Below the pieces are notes generated by a model. It saw nothing but the letters and a program-made list of their open reading frames with translations, did not search any database and was not told the DNA's origin. DNA of 64,000 bases from Argopecten irradians (taxonomy: Eukaryota; Mollusca; Bivalvia; Pectinida; Pectinidae), in contig NC_091135.1 of assembly GCF_041381155.1 (NCBI RefSeq), positions 7,431,620 through 7,495,619 on the forward strand. The letters are read 5' to 3'. Below are positions 1 through 13,200 of this stretch, piece by piece; position 1 is the stretch's first letter, and every line of letters begins with the position of its first letter. Position numbers and translations under genes: made by a program.

Positions 1-659
1 CTAGTTGTGCCTTTTGCTACTGCGAACCTTTCATTTTTGGATTTTATTTCTGCTACAATGGAAACTTAGTCAAAATACCAAATTACTGTTTCCTTTGGTG
101 TCCGCACGCCAAAACTATTCAACGCAGCTCCTTGAAACTTTTTGTTTGTATAATACAAGTGCCGTAGTTTTGCTTTTTGCTATTGTAGACATTTCAAGTT
201 CGGTATTTGTTCTGTTACAATAGGAACTGAGTCAAAAATACCAAATTACTGTTTCCTTTTGTTGTCTGCTGTTATTTTTTTCAGTTTTACATTTAAAGTT
301 ACACTTAAATAACTCTTACTTTGAGCTTGATATATACATGTATTTAGGTTTTCATACCGACTGCGGGTCGCGGGGGATAATGCAACGCTTTGTGGCCCCT
401 TGTTTTGTGACTCTTGCAGACGGCTATTTTAATGCGCTAAATTTTGCTGTTTATGCCTAGGTTAAACCAAATTTCCCGTTATGTTTGAATTTCTTAAAGG
501 CTGTTTATGTTTAGGTACAATGTAGGATGGACACAGATTATCTAAGAGTTTATACAACAAAACACTTTGTATTCAATCCTGTGGACGAAAGGCAATTATT
601 TTCACTAGTATTTGTTCACTAAGTGTACACTATAATTTACCTCCTATTGCAAAATTATC
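1..659. other. AT-rich stretch, no gene seen
   Basis: No convincing exon, RNA or terminal repeat is visible. A near-duplicate of the phrase around bases 60-90 (gaaacttagtcaaaatacca) recurs around 227-247, so an old tandem duplication of roughly 165 bp is possible. Confidence 0.4.
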
Positions 660-1250
660 AATTTTGGTAAGTGATTCCAGCCGACATTGGTAGGTAGTTT
701 TTCTGCAAGGCGATACAGATAATTTTTTTTTAAATCTTGTGCTTGTATATTCCAAGTTAGAGTGTCATCAAAAGACAAACCTAAAGGCTTTTCTTTCTTG
801 ACATTTTGTAACAGACGATTCCAATTCGTCAGTAGCTCTGTCTTTCCATTCGTTTACTACCAATATGGTCTTTATTTATTACCAACATAGTATCATTACA
901 CAAGTTTTTAAAATTAATAAAGCCATTATGTAGACATGTTATAATGCTAGTTACGTTTTTGTCTGTTTTTTGCATAGAAGTATCATCTGTATAAATTAAA
1001 AGTTAACTTTGCTTAGAGCAGAGGGCGAGATTATTTACATATAGGAAAAAAAACATTAAGGGCCCAAGAATGGATCCTTGGGGAACTCCAGTTTTGATTT
1101 CAATGGGATTTTCTGACGTCGATATGTGTAGGGAGAGAAGAAGTGAATAGCATTTTCAGAACAGACATATAATTTTATTTTCTGAGGTTATAGATTGTGA
1201 TTAATAATACCAAAAGCTTTACAGATATATAACTCCCTTTTGGTCCTTCT
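660..1250 (-). pseudogene. LINE reverse-transcriptase relic, antisense
   Basis: Read on the minus strand, this stretch translates in broken frames into pieces of a non-LTR retrotransposon reverse transcriptase. At about 1065-1110 it gives GVPQGSILGPL, the classic RT motif. At about 975-990 it gives YTDDTS, the YxDD active-site box with one substitution. At about 755-780 it gives LGLSFDDTLTWN, the downstream motif that reads LGVxxDxxLxW in Jockey/CR1-like elements. In-frame stops and frame changes separate the blocks, so the copy is dead. The order of motifs is that of a single minus-strand element. The clade within the LINEs cannot be fixed by eye. Confidence 0.82.
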
Positions 1251-1810
1251 TATCAACCTCATCATACCATCGGTTTGTGATAGCAGTAAGGGTAGTTTGA
1301 CAATTTTGCACATAAAGAAATCCTCAACGATGAATGCCAAGACAGATTCATTTTAGTTTTCAGCTTTTATATAACTTGCAAAGACCAGTTTAAAGATCGA
1401 AATAAGTTTTAGTTTTTTTCCTTGGGTCTTTCCGTGGGTAAGATGTTATTAAATGAGGCTACAAATCACCCGTCGCCCCTACTCGCCTGACTTATGTGGC
1501 TTAGCTTGAACGAATCGTGCAACTTTGGATTCAATCAACACATCTCATCGGTAGAATGGAAATCACTCTACATGCGAAAATTGTTAGTTTTTAATTTTAC
1601 TCTCATCATCTGTCTCTATAATCACATGGAAAAAAATGTAAACAACTACATCGGCCATTTTATCGCTTCGAGCTCCCCCAATGCCGTCTAAGCGCCCCCT
1701 AAGTCAGAGGTACGCACCTCCTGCGCATCCCAATTCCGTTAACCTTCTCCACGGTGTATTAGTTTATAAGGTTTGCCTCGGACTTGCTTCAGACATGTAC
1801 TTCGATCCCT

Positions 1811-2062
1811 AACGTCCCATTAGCAGCCAGGGTCATGTAAGGAGGGCCTCCCTGTGTGTAGTGTGTATGAAGTGCGTGATGAGTGTTTTGGGAGACTGCG
1901 GTATGTTCGTGTTGTGTCTTCTTGTATAGTGGAATTATCGCCCTTTTTACAGTGTTATGTCACTGAAACATGCTGCCGAAGACACAAAGCAACACACCCC
2001 ATCCGGTCACATAATACTGACAACGGGTGAACCAGTCGACTTGATCCCTGTATACTGAGCGG
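1811..2062 (-). mobile_element. 519-bp retroposon family, partial copy
   Basis: In reverse orientation this matches the intact copy at 36022-36540. Shared blocks include the end motif (catgaccctggctg followed by a gggacgtt-type tail), the block around acacaacacgaacatacc, and the block ccggatggggtgtgttgc. The copy lacks the first half of the family. Confidence 0.75.
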
Positions 2063-2065
2063 ATA

Positions 2066-4228
2066 TAAAAACAATTTTATAATTTGAGTTCGTTTCTACG
2101 TTGATCAAAATTAAGGATTGTAAAACCTAAACAAAAATTCACAAGTAAATACGTGCCAAAATTTATCAATTTTGTAAGTCTCGGTCACGGAACAAAACTC
2201 TACCTTTTTGTTTTTGTAAAAACAAATGGGTGACTGCACCTAAGCACAAAACCTATACATATTGAGCAAGCGTAACGCACAGGAAGTTAATCCCAAGGCA
2301 TCATTGTCAATGGATAATTAATTTATCATACTGTTAAAATAGGATAACGATGGATATCTACAGCTTGTGTATTAAATAATTCAACGTGATTCTTCAGTTC
2401 AAAAAATTAACAGCACCAATATAAGCATTTTTGTACTTGATGCTATATCATGATAATGATAAAACTAGACATGTCAAGTAAAAAAAATAGCCACTCAGGA
2501 ATAACGCCGAATCGTAAATTTTGCATTACCCTTACATCTAAAAAGTACAAAACACATTTAAAAAGTACAAAACAACAGTTTTTTATATATCTCTGGCGGT
2601 AAGGCATAAAGTTCGACCTAGTCTTCCTCTCCCAAGTCTGATCTACCAGAGTTACTTTCTGGCGGTATGAAACAAAGCGGAGTAACTCGAAGTAGATCAG
2701 ACTACCTCTTCCTCACATAATGGTTTCCCTGACACCATTTCAATTTTGAGACCGAGTTAGGGGTCGATCCGCAATCCATCATGGCCGTCACAGCCACCAT
2801 GAGAAAAAAACCACATTTTAGAGTTCTTAGTTCAACCGGTGCTGCATTTCAATATTGGTCTGTTCTATACTCAGAACACTATTCAACCCTGTCCCACCTA
2901 TGTTATACATTATATGTATCTCTAATAATAACGCTACATATTAATACATTATAAATGTCTGCCCGCCGGTCTTTCATCCGGTCTAACAGTTCATTTTGAG
3001 AATTCTTGACCTATCTAGCACATTCCACTGCTCCATTGTAAGTCATAAAACTAGCTTGACCATGTGCTCCGAGGTCGCAGGCTGGAATGAATACTCTCTC
3101 TTTACCTGAACTACCCGTATATCATACAAATCACGTTCAACGCACTTTTACTTGTCAATATTCATGAACTACTTTACACACGTAACAAACAGACATATTT
3201 CCTGATTTAATACGAACCGCAAAAAACATTGTCCAGTCTATTCAAAATTAAAGATAGATGTCACCATTTTGGAAAACATATTTAAATCGTTTCCTTTAAC
3301 TGTTGTTAAGCCCTTGGTTTTCTTGTCCAACTGATACCAAATTATGTTTTTGTTTATATTTTACACGATGTGCACCTATGTTAACACGATAAACAGAAGT
3401 AGATAAAACTAATCATGACATTTTTACAACGAAACATACAATTGTAAGGGTTTATGGTGAAAATATCATTAGTATTTCTTACCCGAGTGATTGACTCAAT
3501 ATTGACAAATCATAACTATTTCGCAGCGAAAATATTGCTTTCCAATTAACGTTATGTGCCATAACAAGACGCAAATTTTGACGTTATTTTTTCTTCAGTA
3601 ATCTATGGAAAACCATCAGATTTGACGAATTAAGCTGTGAAAATCATTCAAATGGACAGAGAAACATTTATGGTGCCTTTGATACACTGCGAAATTCTTG
3701 TATTTTATGGCTTTTATTCAGATGGAAGCATATATGCATAAATCACTTTTTAAATTGCTAATAACATTATAAAAATATATGAAATGAAATTTTAGACCGA
3801 ATCTTGGTTTTATAATATGACCGCAAGTACTTATTTCACTTGACAGGAGATGTGAATATAATATTTTTGCCAGTTCTTCCAAAAATAATTTCCATCTCTC
3901 ATTTGTGCTTGTAATATTAATACCGGTACATTGTAGCTATTGTTATTTCCAAAATTGTGTTATTTTTTGGTGGTGAATAAAATATTGATAGCTCCTCTTG
4001 ATTCGTGAGTATAAAAATTACGGCATATACATGACTTTATTTTCTCATTTTCAATTGTTGGGGCATAAATGTGTTGCATTTGATTATCGTATGTTATTTT
4101 TTTTCGAACTATGTGCCTTTTGAGTGGAGCTATATCATTAAGCGAGGAAATCGCTGCTGATTAACATATTGTCTGCTATTGGTCTAGTTTATATCTTAAA
4201 CAGAGACGTGAAAATGTAATGATTAGAG
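2066..4228. other. Upstream intergenic DNA with repeat fragments
   Basis: No exon is supported here. Two repeat traces are visible. One is a hairpin around 2635-2702 (agtctgatctac pairs with gtagatcagact). The other is a fragment of the 146-bp satellite family at 2740-2865, recognisable by gggtcgatccgcaatcc and the catcatggccgtcacagcc block. The rest is AT-rich and unassigned. Confidence 0.55.
2740..2865 (+). repeat. Diverged single monomer of the 146-bp satellite family
   Basis: The order of blocks (gggtcgatccgcaatcc, atggccgtcacagccaccat, aaccacatttt, agttcaaccggtgc) matches a monomer of the array at 58.5-59.96 kb in the same orientation. It shows that the sequence also occurs as isolated dispersed copies. 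Confidence 0.7.
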
Positions 4229-4236
4229 TATAAATA
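4229..4236 (+). promoter_or_regulatory. Possible TATA box of the extracellular-protein gene
   Basis: TATAAATA lies 58 bases before the proposed ATG at 4287. That would put transcription start near 4258, leaving a short leader. It supports, but does not prove, that the first coding exon is the one beginning at 4287. Confidence 0.35.
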
Positions 4237-4286
4237 ATCACCTCAATCGATGAAATAAATCTGTTATTCATCAAGAAACAGGGAAT

Positions 4287-7200
4287 ATGCTTTATTATTC
4301 TCTCAGAATGACTAAGACTCGTTTGTTTTTTTTTACTTTTGCAGCATGTTTTGCTCAGTCTGAGATCCTTGCCTCACTTCGTTTGCTTACTAATCCTAAT
4401 GATGGAGTTCGTATTGGATCGTCCATTACATCTGAATTGAGACTTCTATTTCCGAACTCCCGTCACACCTTCGAGAACATTACAATTGAACTTCTGACCC
4501 CTGATGCGGCATTTGACCTGATGGCGTTGTTAAAAGCAGAGATGACGTTTGTCGGCATATCTTTGACAACAAATCCATCCGTACGGAGATTTGTACTGAC
4601 AGACAAGGAAAAACGATCAGTAAGTTTTGACAGATTCGGAAGTGTATTTTTTTCATTTTCTATTTAATTCTTTTAAAAATAATATGGATATCAAATCACA
4701 AGAAACTATCTTTGATAAGTTGAACTTAACACTAAAAAATTATAAAATCGGTAATTGTAAATTCATTTGTAATGAAAACATTTAATCATGTTGATTACTT
4801 TATAAACAAAGCTATGACATCGGACGAGAATGTATTTATAAAAAAAAATCAATGCGGCCTGGACTCGCTTTGTAACTTTTCTGCTTTTTAAACAATAAAA
4901 CAATAATTGTGATACTTTGTTCTTTTAAAATGCCTCGACATAGTCACCACTACTATTTCATATCGTTATTGCACGATATTAGTTTTCGCAGACCTAGACT
5001 TCAACAATATGTTTACCAACGGTATTGTCTGGGTACCAGGGGATCATTGCAACCTTAAGTTTGTCTGTAACTCACCGTTAACTCACCGTTGATGAAGCCA
5101 TACCATTAGTTTGAGATTACTATTGACACATCATCTTATATCACTGGTTGTACCGGTATGTTTTCTCAGTTGGGTCCCGTTTGATACTAAAAAAAGTAAA
5201 TATGGAATTTAGCCGTGTAGACAAATTTTAAAAGTTCATAACGTCATCAGACGTGACCGTGATGGAATTTTGTCAGATCCTCTCTGACACGTAGTGATAG
5301 TAAGGATCTGTATAATAATCAAATAGGGGGTTTGAAGAACTTTCAAAACATCAGTATTTTAAAAATGATACTTTTGTTTGAGATAATTTTCGGGCTCCGT
5401 CCGATAGTTCTGAGAAAAGAATGCGTAACTGGTAATATGAACACAATAATTTTACTAAAATACTGACATAGTACAGTTGAAGGTCTCTTTCATTCTTCTT
5501 TGTTCTTTGAATAAATTATACCCCCTGCAAAAAGTTAAGGGTAGTATACTGGAATCGGGTTGTCCGTCCGTCTGTCTGTAGACACATCTTTGTCCGGCAA
5601 ACTCCTCCTAAATTACTTGACAGATTTGGATAAAATTTGGTACACAGAACCCTCACATAAAGGGGTAGTTGCGTAAACTATATATAAAGGGTTCTGCAAA
5701 GTCCCCTATTAATGGAGTTAGTGCTAAATTCGTGCAGCGAGAGTATTAGTCGTCCACTCTAGCGACAGTTCGAGTTTGAGTTGGGTTTACCAAACACCTG
5801 AACCTATATGCGCCATTCACACATGTAGGTGTTGTGAGTATGTTTTATATAGTAATCCATGCTTGTTTTGTCCAGGGAATAGTTATATACTACCGCCGAG
5901 GTGTACTGACTTTGGATCAAATAGACACATACATCAATGCAGCTGATTCTGCTAGAACTATAAATATATGGTTTGAGACAATGCTGGTGCCAAGCATTGG
6001 AACAACTCTGACAGATGGTGGAATTTATTCCATGAAAACGTCTATTTCCTACACCATTGGAAACGATGACAAATTTACAAATAGCACAGTTACATTTCCC
6101 GTCAGGAAATTCGGACTTCAGGTACACCTACTTGATTTATCAAAAAAGTTTTTGACATTATTTTAAGGTTTTAAAATACAACTAAGTAATTCGAAAATAA
6201 AGTTGAAGAAAAAAAATAAAATTGTAAAATCAAATTGAAAGCACAGATAAATTTTCTTCACCAGCTGGTATATATTACAATCTATTGATGAAATGCACCT
6301 CCAAATCCAATCTGATTAAAATACAGATCCTTATGACCACTCCGGTCATTAAACGTAGTGATAATAAGGATCTGTATTTTAATCAGATTGCCCCATACCT
6401 GATTTTGTCTAGGTATGTAATTTCATGATGATAGTAGGCAACTATAACTAGATGCTATTATTTTCTGCATTGATATATTTTTTTATCATGCTTACTACAG
6501 TTTGTTATCATTTACAAAATCAAAATTTTCAAAATATTGCATTAATCACACCATCGATGCTTTGTTTTTGTTTGTTTTGGTTTGAAGGGAGTACCTAAGA
6601 CAACGATGATCATTTTTGACAATCCGTTGAGGAACAATTTTCCTATTGATGTTTTGCATAAATTCTGGATAAATGTCTATGTATCGTACCCATTCACCTC
6701 TTTATGGCTGGAGATTGAGTCGATGTTGGGACTGCAATTCGTGGATCTTCGCCTGACAGAAGCAGGATCTAACTACAGGAATTTTCTGGACTTTGTTCCC
6801 GACTCGTCTACAGCAGTTCCGTGTGTTGACAGTAACTCCGGAAGTCAAAGCTTACAGTATACTGTTGGTGATATTTACAACAAAGGTAGGGGGCAGAATA
6901 TCTAAAAAAAATAACACTTACTAGACAGCTGTTTCCCTACCACCATTCCACAGCTATCGTCCTAACAAACAAAAGTTCTCAACTCATGCATATATACTAT
7001 ACATCAAACATCGTTCTTGCAATAATACAATAAAAACTAGAAAGGAAATTCCATATTTCTATATTTTGGTTGGGAAACTATGCATTGTGAGATAAAAATA
7101 GTAGCCTGAACCTGAGTAACGTCCCATAATGCACTGCACAAGTTACGTAAAATGGTGTTAATATAATGTTGAACCTATTAAACCGAACCAAATCTCTGCT

Positions 7201-10200
7201 CAGTGATTGGTCAAGTATTAAAGGATAAAGGTCACTCTACGTAAGGATATCTATGGTAACGTGATCGTAAAACCAGAATCAAAATACTGTTACTGAGAAG
7301 TTTTATAAGGAGTTGAATACTATATAGTCTTATCTACATTACGGGTATTATATTTTTGTTACACTATCAGGATCGTCCACAGGGTCGTCTGTCACTGACA
7401 ATGATCTACTACGGTTTGGAGTCACAGTCATACTCCCATTCAATGCAGCTGTCATCGGAGTGCACAAAGTTCGGCTTAAGGTTTACATCAACTCTAGTTT
7501 TGTTGACAACTCCACTGTTTTAACACCAGCTCTAAATGTAAGTCGCTTCTGGCCAGTTTGATACATTTATTTCTACATTGTCTATTAATATTCTCTCGGT
7601 ATTAATGATATTTTGCATATCTGTATATCATCGCTTAGGTATACTTTAACATGTATCAATAGACATCAACAAGTATATTTATTTGATGTCAACATTGTAT
7701 ATACTATACCACGTGAAGTTTGGATGGTCAATGTGACGTCGTGTGTGACGTTAGCTGTAGGTACAGGAGATGTAGCTAAGTTTTAAGCTCTACCTAACGC
7801 CAAAATAAACAGCTACTTGATCTGATGCAAACGCTTGTTATTCACGAAGATTTGTGGTTGGACAATAAGTTCATTTAGTAGTTATTTGTTCTATAGTATA
7901 TTAGTTTAGTCATTCACACCCTAGTGATTACCCATGAGTAATAAATAGATGATGCTTGGGAAGACATGATGCAATTATATAAACAAACAAACCATGATGT
8001 GGCAATTATAGTTCGATTCTTTTCGTCTGTTTCAGCAAGTCCCCGCCATGGGACAGGTAATATGCATTGGTGGCAATGGTTTTCCTTCAACAAATATCAA
8101 ACTCGACGGTATCATAGAACTTGGCTTCAATGCTACGTCATCACCGTCAACTGCAATAACAATGACTAGCCGATCAATATACATTGACGGCGATGGTTCG
8201 CAAAATGGAGGGCTTGAAATTGTCCAGGAGAAAGACGAGGGATGCAATATCAATGATGGCAATATGACATTCGTGCAATACACGTGTTTTGGAACAGAAG
8301 TGTTGCCTGTGAAAACAGTAGCTAGGGTTCAACCAGAAACCGCGATTCCCGGAGAACGCTACCGATTAGAAGTATCCATACGCTTCACGATGTTTTCTCA
8401 AGAAGTGATATATTTCTCTGATTACACTGTCCTGAACGACTACTTTAATACAGTAAGGCGACTCACTCGGCGTACTTATAATAATCATCTAAAGCTGTAA
8501 CATTGCTGACGAACCGTACCATAAAAACAATTAGTATATTTCTTCAATTTTCAAAACTTTCGTACTTTACACTATTGTAAAGTTTCAGCTTTCATTTTAC
8601 TGACGAAAGTATTAAAACAATTAATTGCTTCCCGTAGAAAGTCAATGATACTATGCCTATATGAAATGAAGTACTAATTACATATCCTTTAAAAGCAAAC
8701 CAAGTTATTTTATAATATCTTTGTGTTATTTAGAGATGTATTTACAGGCGAAAACAGCAATTAATTTTCAAACGATGAGTTTCGTTTATGCTCTGTCGGC
8801 AACGGAACATCTTTAGATATTCATGTTTTGTATCCTTGAACTAGTTTGCATCCTCGATACTCCAGGGGTTCCGATCACTTACCGACCTCTACACCCCTAG
8901 ACCATTCAGTTTGTTGATATACCCAAGTTGATCCATTCGTATAGTTGTTTAGGACAAAACGAAACTACAATATATCTTTACTGACAGCGAGTACTACAGT
9001 CATGTATTCACAGTTAACTGATCACCCTCTTCAATGCCATCCCATCCATAATATGTTTTGCCAAATTTTATAGTATGTAAATGTATTGTTCAATGCGATA
9101 GAATATGATATATGACATTTTTCTCTTGTATATTTTGGCATCCGATTAACATTATTATTGTAAAATTGGCATTTTACAAAATAAGGTCACTGCGACGTAG
9201 TCTTAGAGTATGTTATATTTTCCAATTTGCTTTATTTTCAACCTATCCATGTATGATATTTCATGGCAAATCATTCAAAAATAGCAGTTAGTTCCAGTAT
9301 AACTGGACAAAAAAGGAAAATTCTCCTCTTGTATAACCCCCTCAACTCACAAGGGACTCCGATCTTACCTTAACCATATCATTATATCCTAACTCCTGGG
9401 TATCTGGTTAACAAAAGATAATGCTTATATCGGTCATGGCCGAAGAGGGCGTCAATTGACACTCCTCTTTTTGGACCTGGATTAGTAGGAGTAAAGTTGA
9501 ATTATCAGAAATTAGAAGTGTGCCTCTTATTTATTTTAAATATAATATTAACATAATTAGCTATTGTTTGTACAAGTATAAATTTATCGATGATTCAGAA
9601 CTTACACGACTACAATTGTGTCTTTTTTCTTTCAGGATCCGAATGACCAAAAATTGTTAAAAATAGATATTGGAAAAAATGGTAATTCACTTACATTGGA
9701 GAATGAAATTAATATTAAATTCTTACCTGGTTCTAAACATGATGGAAGTTCAATACAAGCTTATGGAACATTCACAGTCGAAATTCCTGCGATTACATCA
9801 ACTCCACCATCGTTCATTTTCTGTAGAGAACGATCATTGGCGCAAACGAAAATGAGAGCACTAGGGGGTATAACCAGACGAACAGAACTGAAAAGGTGAG
9901 TCATGCTATCGAACAGAACTCGATTAAAAGAGTAGTATTGTATATTGATTCGCAGAAAAGTCGTCAGATACCTAAATGGCTTTCCTACCTCTGCCTTACA
10001 TGTAAATATTTATGGAGTTGGTCGATTAATTATCTTGCCGAGACACAAACTTATCTTTGAAGAGAAAAGGTTTCTTCATCTGCTTGGTGCTGACCAAAGA
10101 CGGAATTTGATGGCTCTTTGTCAGCAAAATGTGACAAAAGTGATGTGTGGAAGGCGTTTGCAGTATACATAAGTGCGATAGTTACACAAAAATGTAAAAC

Positions 10201-13200
10201 AATGACAGCGGATGATAACGGAGAGGTATAGTAGAAATTGATTTGAGAACAGGGCGTACTTACATCATATGTGTCAGTTTCCGGTAAGGACCTATGTGAG
10301 CAGAATATTGATAAACGTTGAAATATTTTTTTTTTCACATTTCGTTACAGATATTCATTTGGTTGGTTTAATAGCACTATCTATACGGTGAAGAGTCTTA
10401 CTTTCCTACCAAGGGATACTAGAAGTACGGACTTAGCCATTCGCGTATCCGTGCAGTATATTGGCGACGTCTCTGATTGGGGCGACAAAACGACATTTTT
10501 CCAAGTACGAATTTCCAACAGAAATGGAGACGCATACATAGGAGGAAACAATTTAATGCAGCAGTACAGGGTATGTGTTAGAAGGTACAAAGCCTTGAGA
10601 ACAGAATAGTTCGCCCCATCCACTACCGAACATTTAGAACCGTGAACCAACCTTATTACAGCATTGATGAACTAGCAAAACAAGTTGTACTGTTTGCCTC
10701 CTTTTCTGTTCCAGACGAATTTAAAGATGCTCCACCGCCGACAAAGCATAAACAATACTCATTAACAATAATTAGTGTTTAATCGTGTATAAATATGTCT
10801 AATTAACACAAAAAATATTATGAAATAATTAATTTTGCTTTTGGTGCATGCAAAATCAATAATTCATTCCATATAGGACATAGTGCCACGGAACTTTTTC
10901 GGGGTGCAATTAATTATTTTTAATATTTTTGTCTTGAAGTAAAATAAGAAGCTCAAACTTTTCAATGGCGGTAATGATATAAAGTGAAACTGAAGAAAAC
11001 TAATTCGTCTATTCCTGTTTTTGATAGCGAAAAAATGTCATTTGTCAGCGGTGGATAATAAATTCATAGAATTTCATATAACGGCGACTGGTCTCCCCGT
11101 TGTCAGTATAATGCCAGTGTTAAATGTGGACTTCGGTTTCTTTGGCGGCATAATTCAACATCAGAAAATAGGTTCCACCTTAATAAAGAAAACACAACAC
11201 GGACATACAGTTGCCTCCCGAAACCATTCAAACAATGAATAGAGAGGCAGCTGTTTAGCTGTATCATAACTGAGTGAAATGTTGACATGTCATTCTTTCT
11301 TCAGTTATCTATTGAAAAAAAACCCTGGCCGAGACACAGCAACGTCTATAAAAGTGGCAGTTTCTGCACCTGCTTAGCACTCAGCATACAGGGAGTGGGA
11401 CGACTCGTTTGCCCGTTGTCAGTATAATGTGACCGGGTGGGGTGTGTTGCTTGGGTTCTTCGGCGGCATGTTTCAGTGATATAGCACTATAAAAAGGGCA
11501 ACAGTTCCACTATACAAGAAGACACAACATGAATATACGCAGTCTCCCAAAACATACACCCAGTACAACATACACGCAACACAGCATACATGGGAGGCCG
11601 TCCTTACATGACCATAGCTGTTAATAGGACGTTAATTAATCAAACAAACAAACTATTGAAAGCCATCAAGTTTAAAGATGTGAAATTAATTCAAACAATG
11701 CCTTATTAATATTAGTTACTACAGACATTTTGCACTGTAAAATGTTTTGTTTTTATGCGTTATGTATATTTATATGACAAACCTATCAGCAGAATTCATT
11801 TTATAATCATTAATAAAACAAATGTTAGACCACAACCTGGCTTCATGGTCTCACCGTTTGTACTCATTTCACTACAATCCTGGCTTCATGGTATGATCGT
11901 ATGTACTCATTTTACTGCAATGAAGACGCAGTACTGCCAAAATTCATTTTTAGATCTAAAATAAAATTAAAACATATGCATTGTTAATACAGTACAATTT
12001 TCTAAATTTTCAAATATTGGTACCTTTTGGTGTTGAATAACATGAAAATCCGTTAGTATGAAAATTTCGGCACATAATATTTAAAATTTTAATGTCAAAT
12101 AATACAATTGTTTTATATGTTAGTATAACGTTGATTTATGCTTGTTCATTATCGCTTTGCAGGTGAAACTTCCAGAGATATCTATTGTGAGGAGTATTGC
12201 AACGGCAAAACTCAAGGTGCCGCTCAATATCACATTTCATTATAGTATCGATGGCCGGGGCACAAAACAACTAAAAGTAAGAAACTGTTTATGTTATCTA
12301 AGCGGTCAGTCCATTGAACAAGTGGTACGAAAATCTGTTCTCTATCAACTATAATGGTTGACAACCAGTGGATATTAGATTGAGTTAACATGACGTAAAT
12401 GGCCATTGTATCAATTTAGAAGCATGATCCGAAAGAAAAATAATATGATTTTAATATTAATTCGTATATGAAGGAAACAATCGGCAAATTCTTTGAATCC
12501 AAGAAAAGACACCTTTCTAATTTACAGTCAGTGTAACATTAATATAGTCTATAGCAATAACAATTTTTTATTAACTTTTGTTTTAAATTTAGGCTTGTAT
12601 TATCGGTGTATTAAGTAAATATCGAGAACCACTGTGTTGATTTTAGTTTTCCAGTGTCGAGCCGTTTATCCCTGACAAGCCGCTACACCTACAGTTTTAC
12701 CGTGTATCGTTAGATTTCTGTGGCAGTATTTATACCAAAAACGTCAAACTCAATACAACCGCAGCTACGAAAGGTAAGCAATAAGATTATTAAAAATAAA
12801 TATATTAAAATCAAAATGTCATGATATTTTGTATTTATTTATTACACAGTTGTCTGCCCTTGGGGATAGGTATGACGTGATATGTTTGCGATCGCAACAT
12901 ACGTCATACTGTACCTTTTAGACAAAACGACGAAAGGTTTGCTCACAAAGTAATGCCGTCACCATGAATGCCTCCCAGCAAGGAAGATAACTCTGCAAAA
13001 ACGGAATACAGCAGAATTCAGACTTTCAAATGTCGTTTTCATTAGTAAATAACATAATGATATTAGCTCTGGTCGCACATTTTGGTAACCTCATCTGCTG
13101 AAAGGACGTTCAACAAGACAAAACCACACCAGAGATTCTGCTATATAAATCATCCTTTTAAGTATTCTTTGAGTTCTTTAATGAGTATGTACTCGGTCCG

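Noticed and set aside
5834-6127. Minus-strand cysteine-rich frame (CNCAICKF...CQSCSNAWHQHC) opposite the second exon
   Set aside because: It mimics a zinc-finger spacing by chance. The plus strand has a phase-consistent exon, and no minus-strand splice partners were found.
11021-11242. Plus-strand open frame between exons of the extracellular-protein gene
   Set aside because: It consists of the right end of a MITE followed by retroposon-like sequence. The flanking exons already join in phase without it.
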